NCBI GenBank assembly: GCA_019925095.2
Contig: CM034394.1
Coordinates: forward strand, 22,058,272 to 22,122,271
DNA from: Dendrolimus kikuchii
Taxonomy: Eukaryota; Arthropoda; Insecta; Lepidoptera; Lasiocampidae
DNA length: 64,000 nt
Direction of reading: 5' to 3'
Shown: piece after piece, positions 10,295 to 21,220 of the stretch
Numbering within the stretch: the stretch's first letter is position 1
Layout: every line of letters begins with the position of its first letter
Notes under the pieces: model-generated
Databases searched by the model: none
What the model was told of the DNA's origin: nothing
What the model saw: the letters and a program-made list of their open reading frames with translations, nothing else
Program-made: the position numbers and the translations under genes

Positions 10295-10630
10295 CTATAA
10301 CATAGTTAACAAAGGTGAAAGGGAAGTGTACTGAGGAGCAGAGGAGCAGCTGAATTTCATGCCTAATAACCAGGTAAGTACGTGCTCATTCTCAAATTCC
10401 CGTCCAAATTGTCCCACACTTCTTTTCCTGTAAAGTTGACACAGTTCGCTTATCACAAATCCAGTGCCGCCGCAACAGTAACAATCGCATGAAAGAAATG
10501 GCAAGAGCACAGCTAATAAAAATACATATAAAATCATCCCCGATAATATATCAAATATATCACAAAATATTAACAACAGATAAATGTAAATTTCCGTTCG
10601 GAATAAAATAGTAGTTGTACAAATTAACAT
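10295..10630 (-). CDS. Unidentified 111-codon ORF, doubtful
   Basis: An open frame of 111 codons with an ATG start. The first half is strongly hydrophobic (runs such as YLLLIFCDIF and GMILYVFLLAVLLPFL) and would make one or two membrane segments. The second half has a CDCYCC cluster. No motif is recognised. The flanks are AT-rich, with no splice signals or polyadenylation context that stand out, and AT-rich DNA often gives hydrophobic chance frames. I list it only because it does not coincide with any recognised repeat. Confidence 0.15.
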   Translation of the reverse strand: MLICTTTILFRTEIYIYLLLIFCDIFDILSGMILYVFLLAVLLPFLSCDCYCCGGTGFVISELCQLYRKRSVGQFGREFENEHVLTWLLGMKFSCSSAPQYTSLSPLLTML

Positions 10631-10717
10631 ATTTAACCGCCATTGAAAGCGTTATTGTTAAACTGATAAAATTAAAGCTGCCATTGATACGTAATATTTA
10701 ATTAACGATAAAAGTGG

Positions 10718-10942
10718 TTTTATTTTATTGTATGAGTTCAACAGACAGGCAGACGACCCACCTGACGGAAAGCGGCTACCATCGCCTATGGACATTTGCA
10801 ACACCAAGCGCTACTAATGTGCTGACGCTTTCAAAAGGGAGGTTGGAACCTGGCCAGTAATACCGGAACGCAACTCAAGGTTGTTATGACACCATACTCT
10901 AGACTAGGTAGCCATCCAGACGGGCACAAATACCCTACACCC
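10718..10942 (-). mobile_element. Rep-A copy, diverged and 5'-truncated
   Basis: TTTTATTTTATTGTATGAGT then CAACAGACAGGCAGACGACC marks the tail end. Body landmarks ACCATCGCCTATGGACATTT, GGAACCTGG and AAGGTTGTTATG follow. It ends near CCCTACACCC (10940), so the GTCGTAAGAGGCGAC part is lost. TATGAG in place of GCAGGAG marks an older subfamily shared with 25256 and 31571. Confidence 0.65.
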
Positions 10943-11644
10943 TTCCATAACAATTAAATTATTTATATATAAACAGTAGTAGATTAAGTTCTATTATGTA
11001 AGTTTACATTCATAAATAAATAACATTAAAAACATTATTAACTGTAAGACTAAATCAAATTAATTAGTATGTTATTTGTGAAATAATTTTTAATTAGATA
11101 TAATTTTATCTATTTATATTATTGTTAATAAAAGATATGTTCCAGTCTTCGATGGTTTTATTTTCTTGTCCACAATACAGGTATCTTAATTTGTAAATCT
11201 TAATGATACTTGAGTCGAGAGCTCCTGTACGTCACGGTTGACGCGACTGTCAAATGACGTTGACAGACGCGTTCCTTTTCTATTACACTATTTATTTATT
11301 TAGATATTTTTTTAAAAGATTATTGTTAAATTAGGTCTTTGATTGCTAAATTAACTTGTATTTTAATAAGTATCGCACTATGTAAGAACTTAGTCTTTAT
11401 TTGAAATGATTAATTGACATTAGTAATAGCATTCAAATTTGCCACCGCAGCAGGCAATGGCACCATATCCATAAATCCTAATATAAACATTCGAACAGGC
11501 AAAAGTTACAATTAAATATGACAATTATACAATATTTTTAACAAAAAAAAAAACAATTGTTATTTCATAAAAAAGAAATCTAAATAAAAATATTAATAAA
11601 AATAACATTATTTTTCTAAAATAAAATATTTATTGAAATAAATT
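10943..11644. other. No gene seen
   Basis: Very AT-rich with short A and T runs; 11220-11290 is less AT-rich (CGTCACGGTTGACGCGACTG) but holds no frame or repeat match. Confidence 0.55.
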
Positions 11645-12510
11645 ATTAGCTGCATCGGCAGCGGGGCCTGGATTCCAAAGTACCGACGGTTAGGGCCCCA
11701 GAGACAGGAACTTGCTCACTATTCATGCCGAATCGAAAATTGCTGCCTTCTGTATCTTTAGATACAATTTACATGTATGTCTCTGAAGACGACGGGTCAT
11801 AAAAATGGCACGGAGTTTTTAAGGGCTTGCGCGGGTCCATGGGAAGGCCAACACGAGGCCCCTTGACAAATTTAATCTAAAAATGTGGCGTGACACTGAC
11901 CGGCGATTATCTCTGTCCACATCATATAAAAATGCACCTAAAGACGAGCCCCTGCTAGTGTAGGACTATTGTGGGAAATGAGGACAAAAATACCGGGCTA
12001 TTGGGGTTGACTGCTAGTGGTACTTGGGTTTTGGGCTATGGGAACTATGGCATCTGCCCGTTGCAGTATTCGGGGAACATGGAAAAATGAGCAGACGGTG
12101 ATTCGCTCCTCCCTGATTGGGCCCCAAAAAATGTCGCACAAGATTGGAGAGGGGCAATATGGGTGTGAGCGGCTAAGGGGTGTGGCGAGGTGGGCTGCAG
12201 GTTCACCGAATCTACTTCCGACGTTATGCCATTTATCACTTCCACCCCTGGAGCTTAAGTCTTAACTCTAGCGATCTCCATTCCATACTTGCTGGCTTAA
12301 GCAAGCACTGAGACGGGGGCCTTGCGCTGGCCCCCGGATTCAAGTACGACGTAGTCGCTACTGACCTAAGACTTTGCCACAAAGCCTCCCCTGTAAGTTA
12401 TATACAATTATTATTATTCTATGACTTGATCGGGCAAGCTATGGTTTCTCTGCATCATACTATCTTTACAGTTTAACAATAAATTCTTTTCTATTCTATT
12501 CTAATGCCTA
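11645..12510 (+). mobile_element. LINE 3' UTR with (TTCTA)n tail, family Q copy 1
   Basis: A GC-rich 860-bp block ends ACAATAAATTCTTTTCTATT then CTATTCT at 12478-12504, a polyadenylation-like signal followed by a pentamer tail typical of some LINEs. Part of it (about 11810-12010) reappears inverted at 21755-22055. The 82-codon frame at 12017-12265 shows no known domain. The block lacks reverse transcriptase sequence, so it is a 5'-truncated copy of which only the 3' UTR survives. The strand follows from the tail. Confidence 0.6.
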
Positions 12511-12880
12511 ACTAGTATTTTTAGTAGGACATATTTTGGTTTAACTTTTCTTCGGTAAAAGGTCTAATGTTTGTTGCTAATTATTTCAAAAGTTAAATAA
12601 TCACGAATATTCCACGCGAGCTACATTCACAAACCATGAGGAGACATATTTAAAAGAGAGAAAGACGAAACGTAAGCTCAGGTGATATTCTCTGAGTACA
12701 CGGTATCTCATAATATTCTGTTAACTTCACCGAAGCGTTGTCTAAATAGAGTGTATGAGGAAAATACGTAAGGAAATGGTGTCACATCAATCAATGCGGG
12801 TTATCTCATAAATTAAATTTTGTTACAGGGTTTTATACATTATCCTTTTTTATAATTTCCTAGCGAATGAATGAATAACT
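12511..12880. other. No gene seen
   Basis: AT-rich spacer without frame or recognised repeat. Confidence 0.5.
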
Positions 12881-12881
12881 T

Positions 12882-12990
12882 TATTGCGCATACATTAAAG
12901 TACAATGGGCGGTCTTATCGCCAAAGGCGATCTCCTTCAGAGTACCCTACACAATTATTATTGACACCGACTACATTATTTACTGACTTC
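12882..12990 (-). mobile_element. LINE 3' UTR scrap with stem-loop, family H
   Basis: GAATGAATGAATAACTTTATTG is the complement of a tail with a polyadenylation-like signal. It is followed by GGGCGGTCTTATCGCCAAAGGCGATCTCCTTC (split here for clarity: GGGCGGTCTTATCGCC, then AAAGGCGATCTCCTTC). The ATCGCC/GGCGAT stem-loop is shared with 24045-24080, 50500-50530 and 62430-62460. Confidence 0.5.
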
Positions 12991-13097
12991 ATGGAAGATT
13001 ACAGTGTGTACATTTATTTGCATTCGTCATAATTATATTATTAAATTTATCATTGTTATCTTAGTAATTTATTTATTATTATTACAACAGTAATTTT

Positions 13098-13375
13098 TAT
13101 CGAACGGAACGGAGAAAGAATACAATTTTCCTGCGTCCGGGCAGCCTGTCGTAAGAGGCGACAAAACAACCCACAGCCAGGTGATAGGGTATTTGCCCGA
13201 CTGGATGGCTACCACCCCTGGTCTAAAGTATGTCGCCATAACAAGCATGAGTTGTGTTCCGGGCATTTGTGATCAGGTTCCAGCACCTTTGGTGTTGCAA
13301 ATGTCTATAAGCGATGGTAACCGTTTCCATCAAGTGGGCCGTCTGTCTGACTGCTGTGCTCCTGCAATTAGAAAA

Positions 13376-13376
<1 letters not shown>
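13098..13376 (+). mobile_element. Rep-A copy with a 30-bp internal deletion
   Basis: It starts GAACGGAACGGAGAAAGAAT and has GTCGTAAGAGGCGACAAAAC. The segment normally between CAGGTTCCAG and CACCTTTGGTG is missing. It ends CTCCTGCAATTAGAAAAATG, directly followed by a long (TA)n tract. Confidence 0.7.

Positions 13377-13377
<1 letters not shown>

Positions 13378-13458
<81 letters not shown>
13378..13458. repeat. (TA)n microsatellite, about 40 repeats
   Basis: Uninterrupted TA dinucleotides beginning immediately at the 3' tail of a Rep-A copy. Frames across it are meaningless. Confidence 0.95.
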
Positions 13459-13464
<6 letters not shown>

Positions 13465-13557
13465 ATGTATCCTTAATGTTATTGCAAAAAAAATTCTTCA
13501 ATTGAGTAGAATTCAAAAACGTAATTAAATTTTATCAGTGCAAATGTGAATCTGAGA

Positions 13558-13807
13558 AACCGTGATAGCTTACTAGTTTGCACGCTCGCGTCCTAAATTC
13601 AAAGGGCTCGGGTTCGATTTCTGGCCTCATATGCATATGGTTACAATTACCACGTGATAATGGTGAAAGCAAGCATCGTGATGAAACCTACACATCGTGA
13701 TAACCGATGTGTCAAGGCGAATGCCTTGGTTAAGCGTGGCGAGTGTGCTATCCGTTTCTTTATAGATGACAGGCTTGAGCCCAGCAGTGGGACGTTTATA
13801 ATAATTA
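13558..13807 (+). mobile_element. Rep-C tRNA-derived SINE, copy 1
   Basis: CTCGGGTTCGATTTCTGGCC (13608-13627) is a B-box-like block. Downstream ACAATTACCACGTGATAATG, CATCGTGATAACCGATGTGT and GCCCAGCAGTGGGACGTTTA match the copies at 34617 and 45765. The AGCAGTGGGACNTTTAT 3' region is a hallmark I know from lepidopteran genomes. It abuts the Rep-A copy at 13808. Confidence 0.65.
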
Positions 13808-14090
13808 TGTGTGAAGGAACAGAAAGAATAAAATTTTCTGCAGCCGGGCGGTCTATCCTAAGAGGCGACCATATAACCCACAGCCAGGTGGAAGGGCCGT
13901 AGAGAAGGGCCTAGAGTATGCCGCACTAACAACCTTAAGCTGTATTCCGGTATTAGTGGTCAGGTTCCAGTCCTTTGAGAGCGGCATCACATTGGTAGCA
14001 CCGTCGGTGTTACAAATGTCTATAGGCGATGGTAACCGCTTTCCATCAGGTAGGCCATCAGCCTATCTGCTGAACTCATTCAATAAAAAA
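13808..14090 (+). mobile_element. Rep-A copy, diverged
   Basis: It begins GTGTGAAGGAACAGAAAGAA and ends CTGAACTCATTCAATAAAAA. The usual GTCGTAAGAGGCGAC reads CTATCCTAAGAGGCGACC. It is one of the older copies. Confidence 0.65.
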
Positions 14091-14484
14091 TCGGTTTAAA
14101 ATCATATAAACCGGATATTGCCTAAGATCACGACCATGTTGTTAATTAAAGTACTGTTTTTGTCCTATATTGTTTTTTCCTAATTTGACAGGTGTTTAGT
14201 GAAAAAGCCCTTTTATAACCACACAACTCATTCACCTGTGGAACCTTTGGATTAGAGCGTATATACTCCTCGGTCCCACTTAATGTGATTAAATTTACAC
14301 CAGAGTAAACTTTCACTGCTTTGAAAATTAACAGATAAAATATTAGTGTTCTAAGCGTAATTAAGTTTTAATTCGGTTTGCTTTATGTAATTAATTTCTA
14401 AAGAAATTAAGATATTGGAAAGTAAAACTGTAGAAGTAAAACAATTAGATATTTTGATTTCTGTTCATATTTAATTTATTTTGA

Positions 14485-14786
14485 ATTTTTTTTTATTGCA
14501 GGAGATCAACAGACCGGCAGACGGCCCACTTGATGGAAAGCGGTTACCATCGCTTATGGCCATTTGCAATAAATGCGCTGCGGCTCTCTTAAGGGAGACT
14601 GGAACCTGGTCACTAATGCCGGAACACAACTCAAGGTTGTTATGTCAACATACTTTAGACCAGAGGTGGTAGCCATCCAGTCGGGCAAATGCCCTACCAC
14701 CTGGCTGTGGGTTGGTAAGTCGCCTCTTACGACAGGCCGCCCGGCCGCAGGAAATTGTATTCTTTCTCCGTTCCTGCACGGATGAA
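14485..14786 (-). mobile_element. Rep-A copy, full-length with a small deletion
   Basis: T run at 14485-14494, 5' end GCACGGATGAAA at 14786. It lacks about 15 bp (CACCAAAGGTGCTAC) after CATTTGCAA. Confidence 0.75.
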
Positions 14787-14824
14787 ATGATGAAATTACT
14801 TGTTGTTCATTTCACATGTACATG

Positions 14825-14915
14825 TATATAAAACAATGTCGTGTTAGTTACACCATTTATAACTCAAGAACGGCTTGAAGAATTTTTATGACTTTTGGAA
14901 TTGTCTTCGTCCGGA
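14825..14915. repeat. Helitron-like 5' fragment
   Basis: TATATAAAACAATGTCGTGT then TAGTTACACCATTTATAACT and CAAGAACGGCTTGA match the start of the copy at 49745 (GTCGTGTTCGTTACACTATT, CAAGAACGGCTATACCGATT). It is cut at about 14915 by an RTE insertion. Confidence 0.5.
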
Positions 14916-14924
14916 ATAACTAAA

Positions 14925-15046
14925 CTACATACATACATACATAGCTTCACGCCAGTTCCCTTGCGGGGTAGGCACGAACGACAGTGCGCCATTTAGGCTT
15001 ATTCTTACACACCTTACTTGCTTCTTTGACATTCATAAATCTTGTC
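14925..15046 (-). mobile_element. RTE-A LINE, 5'-truncated, with 10-bp TSD
   Basis: The left end is CATACATACATACATA (the TATG tail on the minus strand), followed by GCTTCACGCCAGTTCCCTTG, the 3' end of RTE-A. Only about 120 bp is retained, ending TTCATAAATCTTGTC. AATAACTAAA flanks it at 14915-14924 and 15047-15056, a perfect 10-bp target-site duplication. Confidence 0.85.
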
Positions 15047-15162
15047 AATAACTAAATTAAACTAAATATAATATTTTACGGAATGACTAAAAAAAACCTA
15101 AAGAATTACTTGCACATATAAAAAAACTAAAAATTATAAAATAACTTATTGCTAAAGCTAGT

Positions 15163-15518
15163 ACATACATACATACATACATAACTTCACGCCAGTTCCC
15201 TTGCGGGGTAGGCACGAACAACAGAGCGCCATTTAGGCCCATTCTTACACACCTCACTTGCTTCTTTGACATTCATAACTCTTGTCATGCACACTCGTCT
15301 GTTCTTAAGGCTCCTGACATCACCCTCTGCTAGTACACGATCAATTTGATCATGGAAGGTGTGTCGTGGCCTTCCACGACTTCTGCATCCATCCACTTTT
15401 GCATTGTATATCTGTTTAGTCATTCTTTCATCATGCATTCTTTCCACATGCCCGAACCACCGGAGCGTTCCTTTCCTTACCTTCACCCCGACACTCTCTT
15501 TCAGACCAACTCTCAAAC
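15163..15518 (-). mobile_element. RTE-A LINE, 5'-truncated, with 7-bp TSD
   Basis: The tail CATACATACATACATA is at the left. The minus frame 15187-15516 encodes the pol C-terminus: LRWFGHVERM, MTKQIYNAKVDG, RSRGRPRHTF, LAEGDVRSLKNRR and ending PARELA. These are the motifs after the reverse transcriptase domain in RTE-type LINEs (endonuclease plus RT, no RNase H). AGCTAGT at 15156-15162 and 15519-15525 is the TSD. It interrupts a member of the dispersed foldback repeat also seen at 63 kb. Confidence 0.85.
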
Positions 15519-15574
15519 AGCTAGTTTTAATTATAATATCTTATTTTTAATATATATTATCTAAAACATCCTAA

Positions 15575-16312
15575 AGTCCTTAGGGGACCAAATGGCAACT
15601 ATTCCGCATCAAATTAAAGAAGAATCATGTCGAGGGGTGAAAGGCTATTTGTTTTAAGCGACATTTTGTGACAGAATTGACTTGATGGTTTTCTTGCATC
15701 CTAATGTCACAAACTGAAGGAATTATAATGAACCTGGTTTCCAACAAAAAACTACAGATTTTTTCTTTTTTAAATATAGTATGTTGTTTACTAATGAACC
15801 CTTTTTGTGGGTCATTGATACTTTAAACTCCTCTATCGACACAATTTCGCAAAAGTCGCTTAAAACAAATAACCTTGGACCCCTCGATGTAAATCGGATC
15901 ATAAATCTCAGCGTAATCGGTGTACATACGGAACGATACAGAAATTTTCTTCATAAAAAATGTTCATAAAATGAAAACTACTTGGCCAAACTATGTTTAA
16001 TTTTTAGGGGACCAAACGGCAACTATTCCGCGTTGGACTAAAAAAAAATCACGTAATTCGGATCATAAATCTCAGCGTAACCGGTGTACATACGGAACGG
16101 AACGGATTTTTTTTCATAAAAATGTTTATAATATGAAAACTACTGGGCCAAACTATGTTAAATTTTTAGGGGACCAAATGGCAACTATTCCGCATCAAAC
16201 TAAAAAAGAATCACGTGAATCAGATCATAAATCTCAACGTAATTGGTGTACATACATAAAAAAAATACCAATCAAGCTAAGAACCTCCTCCTTTTGGAAG
16301 TCGGTTAAAAAC
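15575..16312 (-). repeat. Dispersed repeat D with internal tandem units
   Basis: Three blocks start TAGGGGACCAAATGGCAACT or its variant (about 15585, 16006 and 16168), and the last two are about 161 bp apart. Each carries CATAAATCTCAGCGTAA, GTGTACATACGGAAC and AAAACTACTGGGCCAAACTA. The end AGAACCTCCTCCTTTTGGAA then GTCGGTT (about 16282-16308) is the inverted form of the start of the copy at 62722. Frames 15781-15969 and 16133-16405 are translations of the repeat. Confidence 0.65.
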
Positions 16313-16948
16313 ATTCCCTACAAAACCCTTCAGTATTCATGGACTTCACACACTTCGCCGATTTTGCCATCTCATACGACATCTATCTACTATTTTTCAA
16401 ACTAAACATGGATTTAAATAATTTTATACTAAAATGCAAAACGCAAATTTCATTTTATTTCGAACTTGTCAGAAGCCCGTAACTTAATAAAACTATATTA
16501 TTAAATTTAACTACTTATCAAATTATTATCTAAGTTGGTTCTGTTTTCTTTGAAGACTTGCTGTAACGGAAAGTTGAGTTCATCTCCCTTACTTATCAAA
16601 CGGTCAAAGTCGTCCTAATAGCTTCGAAGGAATAAAGTTAGGATCGTTTGCATACATTACCTTCGTTCCTTAAGTTAGGTAGAAAAGTACGTTCCTCATA
16701 TGTCCAGTGGATATTACAACCGTCTAAATATTCGTTTTTGAAGTGAAACCTCTTTAGAATCGTTGGGACTTGAAACTCGATGAAAAGAAAAAGCGATACC
16801 AAAAAAAATCACAAAAATATATAGGAATAAGCCTGCGAGAGAATGAGATAGAATATAGTATATTATCTCATTTAAACACCATGCTCATAGTGATAGAATT
16901 GGAAATGTTTTGAAGTTTTTCGTTAATACTTTTAAATCTTAAATATAT
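16313..16948. other. No gene seen
   Basis: AT-rich, no frame above 60 codons, no repeat match noticed. Confidence 0.55.
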
Positions 16949-16960
16949 TATAACGACATA

Positions 16961-17579
16961 CATACATACATATCATCACGCCTGTTTCCCATGGGGGTAG
17001 GCAGAGACTATAGATCTCCACTTGCGAAGATCCTGACAAACAACTTTCGCTTCATCTACTTTCATTAACCTCTTCATACATGCACGTCTATTTGGTATGC
17101 TTTTTACCTGACCTCGTTGTAACACTTCTGTTATTTGATCATGGTGTGTACGTCGTGGTCTACCGGTACCAACTCTACCATTCACAATACTGTCATATAC
17201 TTGTTTTGTGATTCTCTTTTCATCCATTCTCTCTACATGCCCAAACCACCTTAACATTCCTTTTTCAACTCTTGTTATTACATCTTTCAATCCACAACGC
17301 TCCCTTATTACACTATTCCGTATCATATCATTCATGCTTACCTCACATTTACTTCTCAAAGCTCTCATTTCAACTGCATTTATTCTGCTTTCATGCTTCT
17401 TCTGCCACACCCAACTTTCACTGCCGTACATTAGTGTTGGCACCAACACCCGTTGATCCACAGCCAAGTGTGCCTTTACAGACACTTTTTGGCTTTTCAT
17501 AAAAGAGTTTAGCGATCCATTCACCTTATTGCCTGCAATTACTCTTCTTTCGATGTCACTTTCGCAATGGAATATATAC
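16961..17579 (-). mobile_element. RTE-B LINE, 5'-truncated, with 12-bp TSD
   Basis: The minus frame 17524-16976 (182 codons, open to its upstream edge) reads ALVPTLMYGSESW-like sequence, then ALRSKCEVSM, LRWFGHVERMDEKRITKQVY, GRVGTGRPRRTHHDQI and ends AYPHGKQA. LMYGSE and LRWFGHVERM are conserved downstream of the RT catalytic core in RTE-type LINEs. It differs from RTE-A at many residues and in the 3' end (ATCATCACGCCTGTTTCCCA), so it is a separate family. The tail is CATACATACATA. TATAACGACATA flanks it at 16949-16960 and 17580-17591. The frame is intact over its whole length, so the insertion is fairly young. Confidence 0.85.
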
Positions 17580-17833
17580 TATAACGACATAATATATGAA
17601 ATATGACGTCACGATATTTCGAATCGCTTCCACCCATTGTCATACTTTCTTTCTTGTACTGCAAGTAAAGTGACTGCATAAACTGTCTGAATGAAGTTTC
17701 ATTCCAAAATCGTTACAATACGGAGCTCATTATAAAGGGCGTGAATAGAATTATATACTCTTAACAATATAAACAACGAAACGGATCCCTAACTGTGCGC
17801 CTTGAGAGAGTGCGCATCGCGTATTGCGGATTA

Positions 17834-18046
17834 AGCCCGTCACAGACGCAGCTATAATATATATTTGTATGACATCACAAAAATATGTCGACATTAATAT
17901 CTCAGTATATTTTGGCATATTGATACTTATTTGCAACTGAGGGTAAAATATATGTTATAGTATAGCTGCCGTTTGTGGTAGCTTGCTATACTATAATTTA
18001 TATCTCGATATATTAATATATATTATAGCTACGTCTGTGACGGGCT
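17834..18046. mobile_element. Harbinger-like MITE, 213 bp, TTA target duplication
   Basis: Terminal inverted repeats start AGCCCGTCACAGACG: left AGCCCGTCACAGACGCAGCT then ATAATATATAT, right (complement) AGCCCGTCACAGACGTAGCT then ATAATATATAT, about 31 bp with one mismatch. TTA lies on both sides (17831-17833, 18047-18049), the 3-bp duplication typical of PIF/Harbinger elements. The interior also has a TATAGTATAGC/GCTATACTATA inversion. No coding capacity. Confidence 0.8.
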
Positions 18047-18049
18047 TTA

Positions 18050-18576
18050 TTCAATACAATTTATATTACATTTGAAATGTGCACGTCCACTCGCACTCCG
18101 GACAAGTTCAAACCTGTCCAACATTTGTTTAATGTGCCGTTCATTCTGCCTGCGTGGTGCGCCGTTATTTAGGATGCACACTTAATATAGATTTCCATGG
18201 GCGACGGTAACCACTTACCTCGGATAGACTCTCTGTTAATTTCATTACCAAACCAAGTCCTAAAGAAAAATAATATTTAAATTTTAAAAAGTAAAAAAAT
18301 ATTGTATTACTCTATCCTTAGGCTTCCTAATTAAAAACCTTGTTAAAACCGATCAAATGTTCAAAATTATGAAGTTCAAATTAAATTGATCCAAACAGCA
18401 CAAACCAACGAACAAGGTACCTATTGGCGCATCATGAAATAAATTCAACCAAGTTCCCAATCTTCCACTCCATGGTGATTACACGTTGTAAACGTTTTAA
18501 TTTACGTTCACAAATTGTAAGTTGGTATAACGAACTTAAAAAAAAGAAAAAGAATCAGGGGGCTAATTACAAAATA
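18050..18576. other. No gene seen
   Basis: AT-rich except 18070-18210. A 93-codon frame (18424-18705) runs into Rep-A and is not supported as coding. Confidence 0.55.
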
Positions 18577-18900
18577 TTTTTTATTTTATTTTTATTGCAG
18601 GAGTACAGCAGACAGGCAGACGGCCCACTTTATGGAAAGCGGTTACCATCGCCTATAAACATTTGCAACACCAAAGTTGCTACAAATGCGCTGCTGCTCT
18701 CTTAAGGGAGACTGGAACCAGGTCACTAATGCCGGAACACAACTCAAGGTTGTTATGGCGACATACTTTAGACCAGGGGTGGTAGCCATCCATTCGGGCA
18801 AATGCCCTACCACCTGGCTGTGGGTTGTTTAGTCGCCTCTTACGACAGGCCACCCGGCCGCAGAAAATTGCATTCTTTCTCCGTTCCTGCACGGATAAAA
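18577..18900 (-). mobile_element. Rep-A copy, full-length
   Basis: T-rich tail at 18577-18596 and 5' end GCACGGATAAAA at 18889-18900. All landmarks are complete. AAAAT near both ends may be the target duplication. Confidence 0.75.
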
Positions 18901-19147
18901 ATTGGACGGATTTAAATAAAACTAGACACGGAACTCCGTTACCTTGTAAAGTTTCCCTGGGACCTCATACTTAAGCGTTAAAAAAATATTAAATATGGAT
19001 GGATTCAAAATTAAAGTATCGTCGTGCCCAGTGCTCGGGAAAGACCTTTATTACAAAACAGTTAGATTGTGAAAGTCATACGCGGGAGCAACAAGCTACA
19101 ACGCCTTGTATCAAAACGCTGCCAAAACGCAAACATAACAGATGATT

Positions 19148-19410
19148 ATATTAATAAATAATATAATAAATAAATAATAATCGGCAGACAAACACACACA
19201 TTGTATATCCCCAAATTAAGCAAGTTACGCTTGTGTTATGGGTAATATACAACGGACTACTCTGGGGCCGATCCCAGACACCCAGACCATAGTAAATAAC
19301 GGAGAAAATACGTTTCCGAAATTTACAATACCAGGAATCGAACCCGGAGCCTCTGCGTTGCAGTGAGGTAGGCCGGCAAAGGCTTAGCCCGCTCAACCAC
19401 AGAGGCCGTC
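19148..19410 (-). mobile_element. Rep-B tRNA-derived SINE, full-length with A and B boxes
   Basis: On the minus strand it starts ACGGCCTCTGTGGTTGAGCG then GGCTAAGCC: TGGTTGAGCGG fits the Pol III A box. About 45 bp further on GGGTTCGATTCCTGG fits the B box. The spacing and the surrounding fold are those of a tRNA-derived head. The body follows (TACTATGGTCTGGGTGTCTG), with a tail of TTATT/TTTATTA repeats. ATGATT at 19142-19147 and 19411-19416 is a likely TSD. Other copies are at 5526 and 22062. Confidence 0.85.
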
Positions 19411-19641
19411 ATGATTGATTTGTTACTCAATTAATAACTGCAAGGTCCCATACTCAGTTACTAATTTTGATACTACAGATACAATTTTATAACTTATGCT
19501 ATTTGTAATTAATCAAGTTTACTACTTGCATAAATTATTATATTCTTACGACCTAGATGCTGCTAAAAACAAATTCACACCTGCATACCTGTAGAAACAC
19601 ATTTTACTACCTTTCGGCATTTGGACTTATTTTGTTTACTT

Positions 19642-19985
19642 TGTGATTAGAAAACAGCCCATTGTGTATTGTAATCGTTTATGGCAGTCATTAGCCAGGG
19701 GTGTCGGATTTAAAGTACAAACTGATTCTAGGAAATTCGGTCCACGCGGCCGGGCAGACATATTGCATCTGTGCAGTATAAAGCAATGCCTCGATGGAAG
19801 GACGAGGCAGTCGAGCGAGAACCACGATCAACGCGAGACTTGTGTACATTCGGTGATCTATTTAGTGATGGACTTTGCGCGTGTTATTTAATTACGATCT
19901 TCTGCATTACATTTGGACTTGTTGCGTTCGGTTATATTTGTACCTGTGTTATACGTGTTTGTACAGTTCTAATAAACTCTATAAT
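19642..19985 (+). mobile_element. Solo LTR (family L1), copy 2, 3'-truncated
   Basis: It starts TGTGATTAGAAAACAGCCCA, matching the right end of the 1528-2213 copy. It continues to CGTGTTTGTACAGTTCTAAT then AAACTCTATAATAA, where AATAAA is a plausible polyadenylation signal. The last 40-50 bp present in other copies (to CTCGTAACA) are missing. The plus frames at 19643-20034 lie in LTR sequence and are not genes. Confidence 0.65.
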
Positions 19986-21180
19986 AATAATATACATTTT
20001 CCAAGTATTTAAAAATCCTCTTTTCATTTATTAATAAGTTTTAATCAATTTCTATATATTTTTGGTAAAATTACTATATCTAATATATTTTATTTACACA
20101 ATAATTAATGATTAATGTTATCGAAGAGGATTCAAGCGGCAAATCAAGTTTGTATGAGGAGTCTGACGAATCGTCTTAATAAAATTAATACTCAACTATT
20201 TCATGTAGGTGTATTGTTCGTATATCAATTTATTAATTTCGTTAAGTATTTGAAAAAAATAAGTGATAAATTTTAATTGGTTTGAAATAAATTCTAGGTT
20301 TTCAATGAAACTTATTAGTCAGTTCAGTCAGTCAGACAGTACAGTCAGTCAGTATAATAACTATTTTATAATTATATGATTTTGATGCGAGGCTTTTCTT
20401 AACTGATTTACTCTAAAATAAGACATTTTATATATTTTATTGGCATTTTCTCGTTTTAAAAATGATAGACAAAGGTCAAACGCAAACCTACATAAATATA
20501 AAAACATGGCTTAGCATGGTTTGTATATTTAGCTAGTGTCAAGTAGAGACTTAAGAATTTTCTAGTTTAAAAATAATTAATATCCTATAATACTGTGCAT
20601 CTTTATCAAAATTAAATTTTTGAAATTAAAACTAAAGTCGAATATCGGGCTTCACGTTTACGCCAAAAAGTGCTACTACGCATTTTTTACTTTTATAAAA
20701 TCTGCAGTAGTTTTTATCTGAATCTGTTCTCAAAAGTTAAATAAACGTAACATTATCATTGTATATAATTCGAAAAAATAAAACGGCACTTTTAATCATT
20801 GCGGTATTATTTTTCTTTATAGGAGAACATTTTTTATTTTCAAATCGATTACTTTCAGTGGTTTAATAGTATGTGCGTTACATGACTCACAGAACATCAC
20901 TATTACGTCACCCACACCGATAACATACGACGATTATGTCATTTGTTTCATGTAGGCTTTACTGTCAAGAAACATGTAACTTGATAGAGGTGCAAACGTC
21001 AAAAGTAAAATAAATTCTTATTTTACATAGCCATTTCTAAATAGAAAAAATATTTGCAAGTCACAACATAAATACATACATCAAGCCACACTGTGTTAAT
21101 GTTAACTAGGAAGGAATAATTGCTAACATTATGTTAGTAACAGGGTCGTCGAATGCTAATGAGACGTAGTTCTTAGACGA
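19986..21180. other. No gene seen; short (CAGT)n tract
   Basis: AT-rich. TCAGTCAGTCAGACAGTACA then GTCAGTCAGT at about 20315-20350 is a short imperfect microsatellite. No frame is supported. Confidence 0.55.
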
Positions 21181-21220
21181 ATTATACACAAGACATGCCA
21201 GCTTATTACTATTTCAACAG

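Noticed and set aside
13223..13516. Frames of 90-97 codons rich in alternating isoleucine and tyrosine
   Set aside because: They are translations of the (TA)n tract and part of Rep-A. The same applies to frames at 32311-32721.
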